Shown here in pieces: positions 24,461 through 37,366 of a stretch of 64,000 nucleotides of DNA. A program made the translations under genes and the position numbers. The stretch is from the NCBI RefSeq assembly GCF_949987535.1, contig NC_080067.1, positions 50,218,910 through 50,282,909 on the forward strand, in the 5' to 3' direction. Within the stretch, counting starts at the first letter, position 1; every line of letters begins with the position of its first letter. This DNA comes from Balaenoptera acutorostrata (Eukaryota; Chordata; Mammalia; Artiodactyla; Balaenopteridae). The notes below the pieces were generated by a model. The model was not told the origin of the DNA. It saw only the letters and a program-made list of their open reading frames with translations, and did no database searches.

Positions 24461-24610
24461 CCTCATTGTTCTTTTCTCTCATATATTACTGTCCTTCATT
24501 GCCTGATTCCCAGTGACTTAAAAACCATTGTTTAAATCTTTTCCCCATTTTTTTGTTTGGTTCAGGTGGGAAGGTGAATTAAGTTTCTGTTACTCTATCT
24601 TGACCAGAAG
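24461..24610 (-). repeat. Possible further LINE-1 fragment
   Basis: 'CATTGCCTGATTCCCAGTG' and 'TCTATCTTGACCAGAAGG' resemble parts of L1 3' regions. Weak. Confidence 0.35.
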
Positions 24611-26637
24611 GAAAATTCAAAAGTTCACTTTTAATTATTAAACATAGGCTGCATTTTGTGACTCAAAGTGACTTTATATTATTTGAGAGTGAGTTGAAAA
24701 CCTTTAAGAACGTGCATGTGTTTTTATTCAAAGATAGGAAAAGGAATACCCACACTAAAGAAATTTAACAAGGTAGTGAGACTCAAACATGAATATGGGC
24801 CCTGAGTTCCCCATGTTACATGTAAGAGTTACATAATCTTCAATACTAGAGGCTTTGAGTAATTAACACTTGAAAATTAGGAGATGTTTTCTATTATGAT
24901 TTTCATAAGTAATAGAAATCCTAAGAATGGCCTTTCAAATCCCTTTTTGTATTATCTGGGAAGTCTCAAGAATTCTTACAGCCAATCATGCCAGCATTGG
25001 GAAAACTAGAAAACATGTTATAAATATTGCAATATAATCAAAATTGATATATACTTCTTTGAAAGTATATAATATTAAAGAAAATGTAAATTAGAATTTC
25101 AAACAGCATTTCTAAAGTTTAACATGACCTAATAGTGCCAGTTCTGTACTGAATTCCTCCTACTTTTCAGACCATTTTCTTTCTTTTTTGAGGCTTCCCA
25201 CTTTGTTAATTCCTCCTATATTCAAATCACAGATTTACATCTATTTCTAAAAGGCTGTATGAGATCATCTTAAAAGAAATCCATTTTAAGTGTCAGTCAT
25301 AAGATTAACCTACCTTTATTAATTCAACCCATCTATAAATTATGAAAAAAGTGAGAGACTAGAACCAGTTGGTTGAAAGGCCTGAGCTGAATTAGATGAG
25401 TGTGTGTCAGGGTTGGGCACTGATATCAAGGGATGGTCCACATTATTGAACTAAAATTGATTCTTTCTCTCTTTTTTTTTTAACATTTGACTCTCTCTGA
25501 AAAGTTTTCAGATGAACTGGAGGTCTTTTTTGGTTGACCTACATATTGAATTTAAAGAAAGTTCTGAGTTGAAATTTAGTGTCCTAACCTTTGTGCTGGT
25601 ATTTTTCACCTTGGTGAATAAGTGAAACACTGGATGCTTTGTAAAGAAATGAAAAAGGGAAGAAGTTTTAAAGTTTGAAAATATTTCAGAAAGGAAAACA
25701 ATGAGTAGTAGAAAGATTAAAACTTCCAAAGGCAATGAGTTATAATTTTGTCAAACAGAAGGGAAGATTTTGATGTTGGTGTGAGTTTTTATACAGTTAG
25801 ATGAAGATGAAATGTGTAAAGTTCAAGATACTAATATTGTGTATTAACCTTTTAAAGAAAAAAGAAATCATGGTGTGCTTTTGTTAGAATTGCATATTCC
25901 TAAATCATGGTGTTCATTGCAATTTGTTCTGAGTTGTGATCTCTGTGCCTGTGTAGTATTGAAAATAGGGGTTTCTTATTTTTAATGGCATTCTTTCCCA
26001 AATGTGTTAGAAAACATAGAAAATCTGTTAATCTCCAGTGTACTATTTTGAAATTTTTACCCAGAGAAACCCAGGAGTGTGTAATATATAAAACATTGAA
26101 ATAATATCTGTGGCATGAAAGTATATTAATCATAAAAATAACGTCTGTTATAGAGTAATCTTTGAAATATATATTATAAAACTCAAAAGAGCATGAGAGA
26201 AAATTGGAAACCATTATCTTCAATTAATAGAAAGTAAATGTTAAATTTAATGTGACTAATTCCTTGACCTGGCTGTCTGTTCTTTAGTACTGAGATGCCT
26301 TATGTAGGTCCAAATCAATAAATTAAACTGTAAAATGAGAATGTCAATCTTTTATTTCCTTCTGAGGTTCATTTTGTTACTTTACTCATTCTAAAAATAT
26401 GTTACGTAAAACTAATTTTAAAAAAAGACATTTTAGTAAAAGTGAGTGTTTATCTTTTATTCATTCCAGTATACTTTCCCAATTATGTCAATGCTCTAAC
26501 AACAACAAAAAAATAGTAGATAAATAATTCTTTTATGGAGGAAGTGATTTTAAGAGTCAAGGAACCCCACCATAACATGCTGGAGAACAGAATATTTATG
26601 TCTTTGGCCCACCCAAGCGGTCAAAGGAAATACCTAC
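24611..26637. other. Unassigned AT-rich sequence
   Basis: No gene or repeat assigned. Frames such as 25900-26223 (minus, 107 codons) have no recognisable domain. Confidence 0.3.
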
Positions 26638-26681
26638 AGTAATGTTTTATGAGTAATGTTTTATGAGTAATGTTTTATGAG
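26638..26681. repeat. 14-bp tandem repeat, three copies
   Basis: AGTAATGTTTTATG is repeated three times without mismatch, followed by AG. No repeat is visible in the immediate flanks. Confidence 0.95.
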
Positions 26682-27011
26682 GTGATTTCACAAAACAAGA
26701 CTGACTGTGGGAACTGAGCCACCAGTAGGTCTTCAAAGTGGTTTTGATACTGTGTCTCTTTTAAAGCTTTCAGAATAAGGAATCATAATTATAGGGAAAA
26801 AATTGGCTAGTCTTTAACAGTAACGTACATAAATCAGAGTCAAATTTGTCCAAGCCCTCATGCCTGACTACAGCAGTAGAGAATTCTTGAGAATTCTTGA
26901 AACCAGTCATGACAGTCTTCAATTTTGTTTTCAAAATCCCTTAATCTTTCTGCTTCTTTTCATAACATATTATACCTTTTTACCTTGGTTTGGCCATCAT
27001 CTAAAACCTTG

Positions 27012-27170
27012 CCACTCCAAATGTGTCTGCAGACCACCAGCATTAGTATCAACAGAGAGCTAGTTAACAGTACAGAGTCTGGGGCCCTATTTCAGACCTA
27101 TTGAATCAGAATCTGCAATTTAACAAGATCATCAGATGATCCTATGCGTATTAACCTGTGAGAAGCACTG
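27012..27170. mobile_element. MER20-like hAT DNA transposon
   Basis: It has the internal order 'CAGACCACCAGCATTAGT', 'TCTGGGGCCCTATTTCAGAC', 'CTATTGAATCAGAATCTGC' and 'TTTAACAAG', ending 'GAGAAGCACTG'. It is opposite in orientation to the copy at 31007-31190. Old and diverged. Confidence 0.65.
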
Positions 27171-27394
27171 GTCTAAAACACCTTATCCTTAGTCTCTGGC
27201 AGAAAAACTCCTGGTGACATGTAAGATGTGACATTTTCTCTTGACTATCCCTGCTTCTCCCTCTGTCCAGTGAATGCTTTTGTTTTGGAATATTATTTTA
27301 TCCTACTGATTCAGGAAAAATTTCAAATTAGGTAAAGTTGATCTTTGCTGTATTCTATGTCATTTTTTTTCCTGTTTTTACTCTTGCCACCCCT

Positions 27395-27870
27395 CCCTTC
27401 TGTATACAGCAGTAATAGTGATGTTTTAAATTTATAAATCTCTCTCTCCATTCTTAGTTCATATTACTCCTCTCATTACTTGTCATTATCCAGCCACGCT
27501 AACCTCCTTTCTGTCAGTTGAAAACATCACACTTTTTTCTGGGCCTTGGCCCTTCTTCTTCCCTCTGTTTATAATACACTGTCACTTGCCTCTCCATGTG
27601 TATGCATCAGGCCCTTAACTTGTCAGTCTCAACTCAAATATCCTGTCTATAAGGGGCCTTCTTGTATGTAAACCAAATACTTTCTAAATATCAACTTTAT
27701 CAACTTCATAGTTAATATTACTTCAAAGTACATATCATGATGTGAAACTGATAATTGTGGGTAAGAACCTTGTATATCTTGCTCATCTTTGAAACAGTGT
27801 TTGCTGTGGAACTAAAACCTTCATAATTATTCATTAAATAATACATCTCCTGTTCTTATGCCCTTTTTAT
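27395..27870 (+). repeat. L2 LINE 3' fragment
   Basis: L2 order is recognisable: 'CCAGCCACGCTAACCTCCTT', 'GGGCCTTGGCCCTTCTTC', 'CAACTCAAATATCCTGTCTA', 'AGGGGCCTTCTTG', and later a region rich in 'ATATCTTGCTCATC'. All coding capacity is lost. Confidence 0.7.
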
Positions 27871-27884
27871 TTATTTCAGGTAAT

Positions 27885-28110
27885 TAACTAAACATATACT
27901 GAGCACACACTATGTTCCAATTATTTTCCTAAGTGCTAGTGATAAGATAAAGAAAACAGTCTCAGTTTCCAGTATGTTCATGATTTAGAGGAGAAAGATA
28001 TGTATAATAATGTATTATAATGAGTAGGATTTTAATAAGAGAGGAGGTCATTTTAGGCTGAGAAAGGCTATACAGAATGCTGGTATGAAAGAACCTGATA
28101 CATTATAGAA
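27885..28110. repeat. Ancient interspersed repeat, family not named
   Basis: 'TACTGAGCACACACTATGTT', 'AAGTGCTAGTGATAAGATAA' and later 'AGAGAGGAGGTCATTTTAGG' look like the old mammalian repeat seen near 6.6 and 47.6 kb. Low certainty. Confidence 0.35.
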
Positions 28111-31006
28111 ATGGTGACATTCGTTGTGGTTCAAGTATAACTTTACCCACTTTGAATTCTAATAACAAAAGAAATTCACTAGGTATAAGTAGAAGTTAGG
28201 AATGATCAGAAAATGCAACAGCTTACATATTACTAGAAGGAATGCCTAGGAAAAGTTTTAGATACTGCAACTCAAATTTGAATGTGCATATGAATAATCT
28301 GGGAATCTTGTTTAATGATGAGAGATTGCTCAAGCATAGTTTGTGAGATTGTCTCATGATCTTCAGAGATTGCTGGACTCCTCCACTCACTTCACCTGAA
28401 TACAAATAAAAAAAAACCAAAATGAACAAACAGAAAAAGCCATGCAAACAAAGAAAAAATGGATTTAAAAAGCCATTGTGAAAGACAGAAATGCACCAAA
28501 CAAAGATGTGATTTTATTCTGGCTTTTACAGTCAGAAGAATATTCATCAGTGGTGAATGTCTCAAAGAAGGAGACAACTAGGGGTTTCATAAAGCAAAGG
28601 AGTGATTAAAGAAGGATGGAGATGGATTTCATCTTAGAATATGCGTGGGCAACGTGGTCTTCTGCAGTTTCTCTGAACACATATGATTGGGGAGGGTCTT
28701 AACCTTTTGTGTTTTCAGGGAGTACAGGTCTCAGTTAAAGTTCAACATTGTCACCACAACCTTCTTTCCTTTAAAGGACATACAGGAGTAAATTTTAACC
28801 TTTTCATTTTCTTCTGACTCTGTCAAATATGTGTGTTATTGGTATGCGTATCTGAGCTTCAGCAGTAGTAAGAAGACAAATCAGAATATACAAATCCAGG
28901 TAAAGTTGAGATTGAATCAAAACATTTATCATTACCATGAGACATATTTTGGAATATAAAAAAATTGGTAAGCCAAAATAAGTCTTTAATTTTAGAATAT
29001 TAAACAATTTAAAAGCAGTGCAGAATTACTATTAATAGGTAACCATTTACATGTTTGCATCCTTAGCCTATCTGATGTGTCAATGTGTGTATTTGTGATT
29101 CCCTGGAAATCCTAAATCCTGTGCCTCCTTTTACTGGCTAGAAAAGCTATGACAATCTGTCACCATACGCTCTGAGAATACGTTGATATTGGTTGCCAAT
29201 TATCCTCCGATGGAGTAAATATTCTCTAGTTCTAACTAGAATAGACAAAGAAGTGACTTTTACTCTGATATCAGATCTCTGAATATCAGTCCAAAATAAC
29301 AACATCAAAAGAATTGATAATAGAATAAAGCTGACACAGTACAAAGCTAAATCCTGAAGTCCTAGAACATTATTATGTTTGAGTCTTTGACCCTTTGTCA
29401 GTGTTGAAGGAAGCAATGAAAAGAGAAAAAGACTGAAATTTATGTCTTTAAATATGTCTCGAAATATTTTTTCCCTTGGCACATTTGAGAGAGAGAATTT
29501 GCTCTCTTTCTTAGCTTAGAGAGTCAAAGACATAGAATGTAACTACCCAAAGAGAACATTCCAATTTAAAAAGGGAGAGAAGGGGGATAGTAAATATTTA
29601 CCATAGGAAGTGATCAAAGAAGGTCAGTCAAAGAAAATGCAGTCAGTGAAGTAAGAGCTAGCTCAAAAGAAAATTATAACTGCTAGATTCCTATATCTGA
29701 CATATTTTGCATTGTAACAAGAAAGATATTTCAAAAGTTGTAGTCACTCACATCAGAAAATTTGTAAAGACAAAGTACATAAAACAAAGCCACTGGAAAG
29801 TGTCAATCATTTGAAATTTAAGCAAGAACAAAGAAAAGATGACAATATGAGGAAATAATTGCTACTATGTATGTACATGTACATGTATAAATTGATTTAG
29901 TCATTTCAGAATTATAACTTATAAGACATATTTTGACATTTGGAATTCTTAAGCCATCTCTACACTGGGAAGTTTTTTCTAAATTAAAATTTCCTTCCTC
30001 CAGATATTTTTTCTTTTCTTTCTTTCTTTTTTCTTCCCAGACATGTTGTCCTTAGTTCTTTTTTAAAACACTTAGACTGTGTACAATTACTGTAAGGTTG
30101 GTCATTTCATGGGACTCTGACCACTTTGTAGAACTGGGTTTAAAAAAGATAAGATTATCAGGTTGACTTAACAGGGAGAAACCTATTTACCATCCTCAAA
30201 TGAATTTAACTTTAAATCTTCACCATCTTTCCACTTAGCATTAATACCCTCATCAATGAAACGTGAGATCCAGCTAAGCGTATGGTATCAAGAGCCAAGC
30301 AGTTAATAAACGAGTGAAGCAATCTTCATAGGGACTGTGGAAAACTGAAGAGGGAGAGCTATAAGGAGTAAGTGTTGGAGATGTAACTTCTGGCTTTCAT
30401 TTTCATATGTCATGAATAGTTGATGTCCAGTGTTACTAAACATTCCAGTTCTTATTTTTTAAAAAAAACAGAAATTCATGTTTTAAATGAAATCTCTCAA
30501 ATGAAACAACAACTGCCTTTTCTGTGTTTTTTCATTTTTGCTTTTGTCTTTTTCCTTTTTTGTCTTTTCTTTTTGTGTATAGTGCATTTTACATATCTGG
30601 GAGCACTGGTTTGAAATTTCTGGCCCAAGTGATCCAAGTGCTTGACATTTTTCAGAAAGGGTACTAAGTAAGAATATATTAACATTATATTAGAAGTCTA
30701 TTAGAAATCTATTCAGGTAGTTGGCACTAAGGATTGATATCCCAGAAGCAGCATTTTCTTTAAAGAACCAGAATGTGGCTCTGAGAAACTGTCCAGCCAA
30801 GCAAATAAATCTTACATAGAATCCCAAAATAATATTGTTAACTGAGGCAGAGGCTTGTGAGATTTTTATGTATAAAAGTAGTACTTCAGTATGTCAGTTA
30901 TGGAATTGGGGATAGATTTAGGTAAGATATTTGAGGCAATTAGTTAAAATTTCTATTCATTAATGTTCATTAATTTAATTTAAAATTTTAATTATGTATG
31001 TCAAGT
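28111..31006. other. Unassigned AT-rich sequence
   Basis: No gene or repeat assigned. A pyrimidine-rich tract lies at about 30520-30580. Confidence 0.3.
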
Positions 31007-31190
31007 AAAGTTTTTAAACTTTAATGCACATCATAATCATCTGGAGGTCTTGTTTAAACCCAGATTCCTCCCATCTACCCCAAGGTTCTGATTTGATAGG
31101 TCTGGGGGTTGGGCCTGTAATTTACACTCTTAACAAGTTTCAGGGATGTTGATGTTGCTGGTGGTCCAAGACAACACTTTGAGAAACACT
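31007..31190. mobile_element. MER20-like hAT DNA transposon
   Basis: Order: 'TTTAATGCACATCATAATCA', 'TCTGGAGGTCTTGTTTAAAC', 'TTCTGATTTGATAGGTCTG', 'GGGTTGGGCCTG', 'TGTTGATGTTGCTGGTGGTC', ending 'TTTGAGAAACACT'. A well-ordered, diverged copy. Confidence 0.75.
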
Positions 31191-31431
31191 ATTCTCCTAT
31201 ACAGAATACCAGATTAAGTGTCAGGTGATCTGACTAGAGTTTATGTGAGGACGTTTTTAGTAAGTGATTTCATCTTTTTTAACCTCCTCACTCATAAAAT
31301 AAAGAAGCTGGACTGTACAATATCATGACAAAGAAATATAGACATCCCAGATAGACTAAGGATGAGTATCCTTTCATATTGAAAGTATATTTATTCTTTA
31401 GGAGAGGACGAGTTTTTTATGAGAAAAGGGC

Positions 31432-31449
31432 AAAGAAATATCAGAATAG
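31432..31449. repeat. Left target-site duplication of the intact L1
   Basis: AAAGAAATATCAGAATAG, identical to 37384-37401. The first three A residues could also belong to the A tail on the right side, so at least 15 bp are unambiguous. Confidence 0.95.
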
Positions 31450-31555
31450 CTCTCTTAGATAGCCTCAACCACCAGAGGGCAGACAACAGAAGCAAGAAAA
31501 ACTACAATCCTGCAGCCTGTGGACCAAAAACCACAGTTACAGAAAGACAGAGAAG
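31450..31555 (+). other. Truncated LINE-1 5' UTR remnant
   Basis: The 106 bp before the ORF1 start include 'ACTACAATCCTGCAGCCTG' and 'CAGTTACAGAAAGACAGAG', the usual last part of a cetartiodactyl L1 5' UTR. The upstream GC-rich promoter, present in the other L1 at 45574-46609, is absent. Confidence 0.8.
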
Positions 31556-32461
31556 ATGAAAAGGCAGAGGGCTATGTACCAGATGAAGGAACAAGAAAAA
31601 ACCCCAGAAAAACAACTAAATGAAGTGGAGATAGGCAACCTTCCAGAAAAAGAATTCAGAATAATGATAGTGAAGATGATCCAGGACCTCGGAATAAGAA
31701 TGGAGGCAAAGATTAAGAAGATGCAAGAAATGATTAACAAAGACCTAGAAGAATTAAAGAACAAACAAACAGAGATGACCAATACAATAACTGAAATGAA
31801 AACTACACTAGAAGGAATCAATAGCAGAATAACTGAGGCAGAAGAACGGATAAGTGACCTGGAAGACAGAATGGTGGAATTCACTGCTGCGGAACAGACT
31901 AAAGAAAAAAGAATAAAAAGAAATGAAGACAGCCTAAGAGACCTCTGGGACAACATTAAACGCAACAACATTCGCATTATAGGGGTCCCAGAAGGAGAAG
32001 AGAGAGAGAAAGGACCAGAGAAAATATTTGAAGAGATTATAATCGAAAACTTCCCTAACATGGGAAAGGAAATAGCCACCCAAGTCCAGGAAGCGCAGAG
32101 AGTCCCATACAGAATAAACCCAAGGAGAAACACGCCGAGACACATAGTAATCAAAGTGGCAAAAATTAAAGACAAAGAAAAATTATTGAAAGCAGCAAGG
32201 GAAAAACGACAAATAACATACAAGGGAACCCCCATAAGGTTAACAGCTGATTTCTCAGCAGAAACTCTGCAAGCCAGAAGGGAGTGGCATGAAATACTTA
32301 AAGTGATGAAAGGGAAGAACCTACAACCAAGATTACTCTACCCAGCAAGGATCTCATTTAGATTTGATGGAGAAATCAAAAGCTTTACAGACAAGCAAAA
32401 GCTAAGAGAATTCAGCACCACCAAACCAGCTCTACAACAAATGCTAAAGGAACTTCTCTAA
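31556..32461 (+). CDS. LINE-1 ORF1 protein (RNA-binding chaperone), intact
   Basis: A 301-residue product starting at the first ATG after the 5' UTR remnant. In the L1 family ORF1p forms trimers through a coiled coil, coats L1 RNA in cytoplasmic particles and chaperones nucleic acids. Here residues ~45-130 are a heptad-rich, Glu/Lys/Leu-rich coiled coil. An RRM-type domain begins about residue 136 with [14 protein letters not shown]. The C-terminal domain includes [17 protein letters not shown] (from R228) and a basic, aromatic end with [12 protein letters not shown]. No stop or frameshift. It is shorter than human ORF1p (338 aa), the shortening presumably lying in the N-terminal/coil part. 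Mobilisation in cis would need both this protein and ORF2p; whether it is translated is unknown. Confidence 0.95.
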   Translation: MKRQRAMYQMKEQEKTPEKQLNEVEIGNLPEKEFRIMIVKMIQDLGIRMEAKIKKMQEMINKDLEELKNKQTEMTNTITEMKTTLEGINSRITEAEERISDLEDRMVEFTAAEQTKEKRIKRNEDSLRDLWDNIKRNNIRIIGVPEGEEREKGPEKIFEEIIIENFPNMGKEIATQVQEAQRVPYRINPRRNTPRHIVIKVAKIKDKEKLLKAAREKRQITYKGTPIRLTADFSAETLQARREWHEILKVMKGKNLQPRLLYPARISFRFDGEIKSFTDKQKLREFSTTKPALQQMLKELL

Positions 32462-32519
32462 GTGGGAAACACAAGAGAAGAAAAGGACCTACAAAAACAA
32501 ACCCAAAACAATTAAGAAA

Positions 32520-35500
32520 ATGGTCATAGGAACATACATATCGATAATTACCTTAAACGTGAATGGATTAAATGCCCCAACTAAAAGACATAGACTGGCT
32601 GAATGGATACAAAAACAAGACCCATATATATGCTGTCTACAAGAGACCCACTTCAGACCTAGGGACACATACAGACTGAAAGTCAGGGGATGGAAAAAGA
32701 TATTCCATGCAAATGGAAATCAAAAGAAAGCTGGAGTAGCTATACTCATATCAGATAAAATAGACTTTAAAATAAAGAATGTTACAAGAGACAAGGAAGG
32801 ACACTACATAATGATCCAGGGATCAATCCAAGAAGAAGATATAACAATTATAAATATATATGCACCCAACATAGGAGCACCTCAATACATAAGGCAACTG
32901 CTAACAGCTATAAAAGAGGAAATCGACAGTAACACAATAATAGTGGGGGACTTTAACACCTCACTTACACCAATGGACAGATCATCCAAAATGAAAATAA
33001 ATAAGGAAACAGAAGCTTTAAATGACACAATAGACCAGATAGATTTAATTGATATATATAGGACATTCCATCCAAAAACGGCAGATTACACGTTCTTCTC
33101 AAGTGCACACGGAACATTCTCCAGGATAGATCACATCTTGGGTCACAAATCAAGCCTCAGTAAATTTAAGAAAATTGAAATCATATCAAGCATCTTTTCT
33201 GACCACAACGCTATGAGATTAGAAATGAATTACAGGGAAAAAAACGTAAAAAAGACAAACACATGGAGGCTAAACAATACGTTACTAAATAACCAAGAGA
33301 TCACTGAAGAAATCAAACAGGAAATAAAAAAATACCTAGAGACAAATGACAATGAAAACACGACGACCCAAAACCTATGGGATGCAGCAAAAGCGGTTCT
33401 AAGAGGGAAGTTTATAGCTATACAAGCCTACCTAAAGAAACAAGAAAAATCTCAAGTAAACAATCTAACTTTACACCTAAAGAAACTAGAGAAAGAAGAA
33501 CAAACAAAACCCAAAGTTAGCAGAAGGAAAGAAATCATAAAGATCAGAGCAGAAATAAATGAAATAGAAACAAAGAAAACAATAGCAAAGATCAATAAAA
33601 CTAAAAGTTGGTTCTTTGAGAAGATAAACAAAATTGATAAGCCATTAGCCAGACTCATCAAGAAAAAGAGGGAGAGGACTCAAATCAATAAAATCAGAAA
33701 TGAAAAAGGAGAAGTTACAACAGACACCGCAGAAATACAAAACATCCTAAGAGACTACTACAAGCAACTTTATGCCAATAAAATGGACAACCTGGAAGAA
33801 ATGGACAAATTCTTAGAAAGGTATAACCTTCCAAGACTGAACCAGGAAGAAACAGAAAATATCAACAGACCAATCACAAGTAATGAAATTGAAACTGTGA
33901 TTAAAAATCTTCCAACAAACAAAAGTCCAGGACCAGATGGCTTCACAGGTGAATTCTATCAAACATTTACAGAAGAGCTAACACCCATCCTTCTCAAACT
34001 CTTCCAAAAAATTGCAGAGGAAGGAACTCTCCCAAACTCATTCTATGAGGCCACCATCACCCTGATACCAAAACCAGACAAAGACACTACAAAAAAAGAA
34101 AATTACAGACCAATATCACTGATGAATATAGATGCAAAAATCCTCAACAAAATACTAGCAAACAGAATCCAACAACACATTAAAAGGATCATACACCACG
34201 ATCAAGTGGGATTTATCCCAGGGATGCAAGGATTCTTCAATATACGCAAATCAATCAATGTGATACACCATATTAACAAATTGAAGAATAAAAACCATAT
34301 GATCATCTCAATAGATGCAGAAAAAGCTTTTGACAAAATTCAACACCCATTTATGATAAAAACTCTCCAGAAAGTGGGCATAGAGGGAACCTACCTCAAC
34401 ATAATAAAGGCCATATATGACAAACCCACAGCAAACATCATTCTCAATGGTGAAAAACTGAAAGCATTTCCTCTAAGATCAGGAACGAGACAAGGATGTC
34501 CACTCTCACCACTATTATTCAACATAGTTCTGGAAGTCCTAGCCACGGCAATCAGAGAAGAAAAAGAAATAAAAGGAATACAAATTGGAAAAGAAGAAGT
34601 AAAACTGTCACTGTTTGCGGATGACATGATACTATACATAGAGAATCCTAAAACTGCCACCAGAAAACTGCTAGAGCTAATTAATGAATATGGTAAAGTT
34701 GCAGGTTACAAAATTAATGCACAGAAATCTCTTGCATTCCTATACACTAATGATGAAAAATCTGAAAGAGAAATTATGGAAACACTCCCATTTACCATTG
34801 CAACAAAAAGAATAAAATACCTAGGAATAAACCTACCTAGGGAGACAAAAGACCTGTATGCAGAAAACTATAAGACACTGATGAAAGAAATTAAAGATGA
34901 TACCAACAGATGGAGAGATATACCATGTTCTTGGATTGGAAGAATCAACATTGTGAAAATGAGTATACTACCCAAAGCAATCTACAGATTCAATGCAATC
35001 CCTATCAAATTACCAATGGCATTTTTTACGGAGCTAGAACAAATCATCTTAAAATTTGTATGGAGACACAAAAGACCCCGAATAGCCAAAGCAGTCTTGA
35101 GGCAAAAAAATGGAGCTGGAGGAATCAGACTCCCTGACTTCAGACTATACTACAAAGCTACAGTAATCAAGACAATATGGTACTGGCACAAAAACAGAAA
35201 CATAGATCAATGGAACAAGATAGAAAGCCCAGAGATTAACCCACGCACCTATGGTCAACTAATCTATGACAAAGGAGGCAAAGATATACAATGGAGAAAA
35301 GACAGTCTCTTCAATAAGTGGTGCTGGGAAAACTGGACAGCCACATGTAAAAGAATGAAATTAGAATACTCCCTAACACCATACACAAAAATAAACTCAA
35401 AATGGATTAGAGACCTAAATATAAGACTGGACACTATAAAACTCTTAGAGGAAAACATAGGAAGAACACTCTTTGACATAAATCACAGCAAGATCTTTTT

Positions 35501-36338
35501 CGATCCACCTCCTAGAGTAATGGAAATAAAAACAAAAATAAACAAGTGGGACCTAATGAAACTTCAAAGCTTTTGCACAGCAAAGGAAACCATAAACAAG
35601 ACGAAAAGACAACCCTCAGAATGGGAGAAAATATTCGCAAACCAATCAACGGACAAAGGATTAATCTCCAAAATATATAAACAGCTCATTCAGCTCAATA
35701 TCAAAGAAACAAACACCCCAATCCAAAAATGGGCAGAAGACCTAAATAGACATTTCTCCAAAGAAGACATACAGACGGCCACGAAGCACATGAAAAGATG
35801 CTCAACATCACTAATTATTAGAGAAATGCAAATCAAAACTACAATGAGGTATCACCTCACTCCTGTTAGAATGGGCATCATCAGAAAATCTACAAACAAC
35901 AAATGCTGGAGAGGGTGTGGAGAAAAGGGAACCCTCTTGCACTGTTGGTGGGAATGTAAATTGATACAGCCACTATGGAGAACAATATGGAGGTTTCTTA
36001 AAAAACTAAAAATAGAATTACCATATGACCCAGCAATCCCACTACTGGGCATATACCCAGAGAAAACCGTAATTCAAAAAGACACGTGCACCCGAATGTT
36101 CATTGCAGCACTATTTACAATAGCCAGGTCATGGAAGCAACCTAAATGCCCATCAACAGACGAATGGATAAAGAAGTTGTGGTACATATATATGATGGAA
36201 TATTATTCAGCCATAAAAAGGAACGAAATTGAGTCATTTGTTGAGAAGTGGATGGATCTAGAGACTGTCATACAGAGTGAAGTAAGTCAGAAAGAGAAAA
36301 ACAAATATCGTATGTTAATGCATGTATGTGGAACGTAG
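32520..36338 (+). CDS. LINE-1 ORF2 protein (endonuclease/reverse transcriptase), intact
   Basis: 1272 residues (human: 1275). ORF2p nicks target DNA and primes reverse transcription of L1 RNA from the nick. Apurinic-type endonuclease: N13 in TLNVNGLN, E42 in LQETH, D144/N146 in GDFN, D228/H229 in SDH, equal to the human catalytic set with numbering shifted by one. Reverse transcriptase: motif A around D599 (IDAEKAFD), motif B G655-G659 (GTRQG), motif C FADD at 699-702 with both catalytic aspartates. A C-terminal Cys motif CX3CX7HX4C (C1129, C1133, H1141, C1146) is complete. No premature stop. It starts 58 bp after ORF1 and would be translated by the low-efficiency reinitiation known for L1. 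All key residues are present, so it could be enzymatically competent; that is inference. Confidence 0.96.
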   Translation: MVIGTYISIITLNVNGLNAPTKRHRLAEWIQKQDPYICCLQETHFRPRDTYRLKVRGWKKIFHANGNQKKAGVAILISDKIDFKIKNVTRDKEGHYIMIQGSIQEEDITIINIYAPNIGAPQYIRQLLTAIKEEIDSNTIIVGDFNTSLTPMDRSSKMKINKETEALNDTIDQIDLIDIYRTFHPKTADYTFFSSAHGTFSRIDHILGHKSSLSKFKKIEIISSIFSDHNAMRLEMNYREKNVKKTNTWRLNNTLLNNQEITEEIKQEIKKYLETNDNENTTTQNLWDAAKAVLRGKFIAIQAYLKKQEKSQVNNLTLHLKKLEKEEQTKPKVSRRKEIIKIRAEINEIETKKTIAKINKTKSWFFEKINKIDKPLARLIKKKRERTQINKIRNEKGEVTTDTAEIQNILRDYYKQLYANKMDNLEEMDKFLERYNLPRLNQEETENINRPITSNEIETVIKNLPTNKSPGPDGFTGEFYQTFTEELTPILLKLFQKIAEEGTLPNSFYEATITLIPKPDKDTTKKENYRPISLMNIDAKILNKILANRIQQHIKRIIHHDQVGFIPGMQGFFNIRKSINVIHHINKLKNKNHMIISIDAEKAFDKIQHPFMIKTLQKVGIEGTYLNIIKAIYDKPTANIILNGEKLKAFPLRSGTRQGCPLSPLLFNIVLEVLATAIREEKEIKGIQIGKEEVKLSLFADDMILYIENPKTATRKLLELINEYGKVAGYKINAQKSLAFLYTNDEKSEREIMETLPFTIATKRIKYLGINLPRETKDLYAENYKTLMKEIKDDTNRWRDIPCSWIGRINIVKMSILPKAIYRFNAIPIKLPMAFFTELEQIILKFVWRHKRPRIAKAVLRQKNGAGGIRLPDFRLYYKATVIKTIWYWHKNRNIDQWNKIESPEINPRTYGQLIYDKGGKDIQWRKDSLFNKWCWENWTATCKRMKLEYSLTPYTKINSKWIRDLNIRLDTIKLLEENIGRTLFDINHSKIFFDPPPRVMEIKTKINKWDLMKLQSFCTAKETINKTKRQPSEWEKIFANQSTDKGLISKIYKQLIQLNIKETNTPIQKWAEDLNRHFSKEDIQTATKHMKRCSTSLIIREMQIKTTMRYHLTPVRMGIIRKSTNNKCWRGCGEKGTLLHCWWECKLIQPLWRTIWRFLKKLKIELPYDPAIPLLGIYPEKTVIQKDTCTRMFIAALFTIARSWKQPKCPSTDEWIKKLWYIYMMEYYSAIKRNEIESFVEKWMDLETVIQSEVSQKEKNKYRMLMHVCGT

Positions 36339-36545
36339 AAAAATGGTACAGATGAGCCAGTTTGCAGGGCAGAAGTTGAGACACAGATGTAGAGAATGGA
36401 CATATGGACACCAAGGGGGGAAAACTGCGATGAGGTGGGGATGGTGATGTGCTGAATTGGGCGATTGGGATTGACATGTATACACTGATGTGTATAAAAC
36501 TGATGCCTAATAAGAACCTGCAGTATAAAAAAACAAACAAAACAA
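36339..36545 (+). other. LINE-1 3' UTR with internal A-rich end
   Basis: The non-coding 3' end of the L1 finishes 'AACCTGCAGTATAAAAAAAC' then AAACAAAACAA. The younger minus-strand L1 at 14931-15791 shares this end ('CTTGCTGTATAAAAAATAAA' in sense) and terminates right there. This supports placing the true L1 end at about 36545. Confidence 0.85.
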
Positions 36546-37366
36546 CTAATACTAAACTTTCATTGGGTTATTTGTATGGAAATATGTTAATATAAATGTT
36601 TCAGACATTACATGAAATTTCTAAAAATCTTATATTTGTATTTGTATGGAAATATGTATGGAAATATGTTAATATAAATGTTTCAGACCGTACATGAAAT
36701 TTCTAAAAATCTTATATTTGTATTTGTATGGAAATATGTATGGAAATATGTTAATATAAATGTTTCAGACATTACATGAAATTTCTAAAAATCTTATATT
36801 TGTATTTGTATGGAAATATGTATGGAAATATGTTAATATAAATGTTTCAGACATTACATGAAATTTCTAAAAATCTTATATTTGTATTTGTATGGAAATA
36901 TGTATGGAAATATGTTAATATAAATGTTTCAGACATTACATGAAATTTCTAAAAATCTTATATTTGTATTTGTATGGAAATATGTATGGAAATATGTTAA
37001 TATAAATGTTTCAGACATTACAGGAAACGTCTAAAAATCTTATATGTTCTGGTATAATGTTATAAGTAATAATCCTAGTTATTACTTTAAAATGTATATC
37101 TCAGAAATAACTAATTTTCTTGTCAACTGCATTATTATGAACTTTCATCAAATCTTTAACCATGGTCATTTTTAAGTCTTTTGTCATTTACAGACAGTTC
37201 TGGGTGTACTCTGATGATTTTGCAAATATGTTCCTATAAAAGAGTTTCATCTTCAAGAAATTCATGGAAAAGACTCTGACAAGTACAGGTTTCTGGTAAC
37301 TGACTGTACTGCTGAACTGAATGAATAAGCATTTTCAGAACTCTAATGAAAAACTGATGAACTCAT
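36546..37366 (+). other. 3'-transduced non-L1 segment
   Basis: About 820 bp between the internal A-rich L1 end and the terminal A tail, inside the TSDs. Its first ~475 bp are a minisatellite (36570-37045). The remaining ~320 bp look unique. No canonical AATAAA precedes the A tail; AATGAA occurs about 17-22 bases upstream of it. Interpreted as read-through transcription past the weak L1 signal at the source locus. If genome-wide L1 copies share the segment, it marks a transduction-founded subfamily. Confidence 0.8.
36570..37045. repeat. 82-bp minisatellite, about 5.8 copies
   Basis: Anchor TCAGAC recurs at 36601, 36683, 36765, 36847, 36929 and 37011, exactly 82 bp apart. Internal copies are virtually identical; the second copy has CCGTA where others read CATTA. 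The first copy lacks one internal TGTATGGAAATA subunit and the last copy is diverged after its TCAGAC. The near identity suggests recent array expansion or conversion. Confidence 0.97.

Noticed and set aside
31537..32235. 232-codon open frame antisense to L1 ORF1
   Set aside because: It mirrors the A-rich ORF1 coding strand, is hydrophobic by codon reversal and has no domain; a shadow frame.
36570..37045. Regular direct repeats considered as a CRISPR array
   Set aside because: Units are contiguous 82-bp near-identical copies with no variable spacers, in mammalian DNA inside an L1 insertion.
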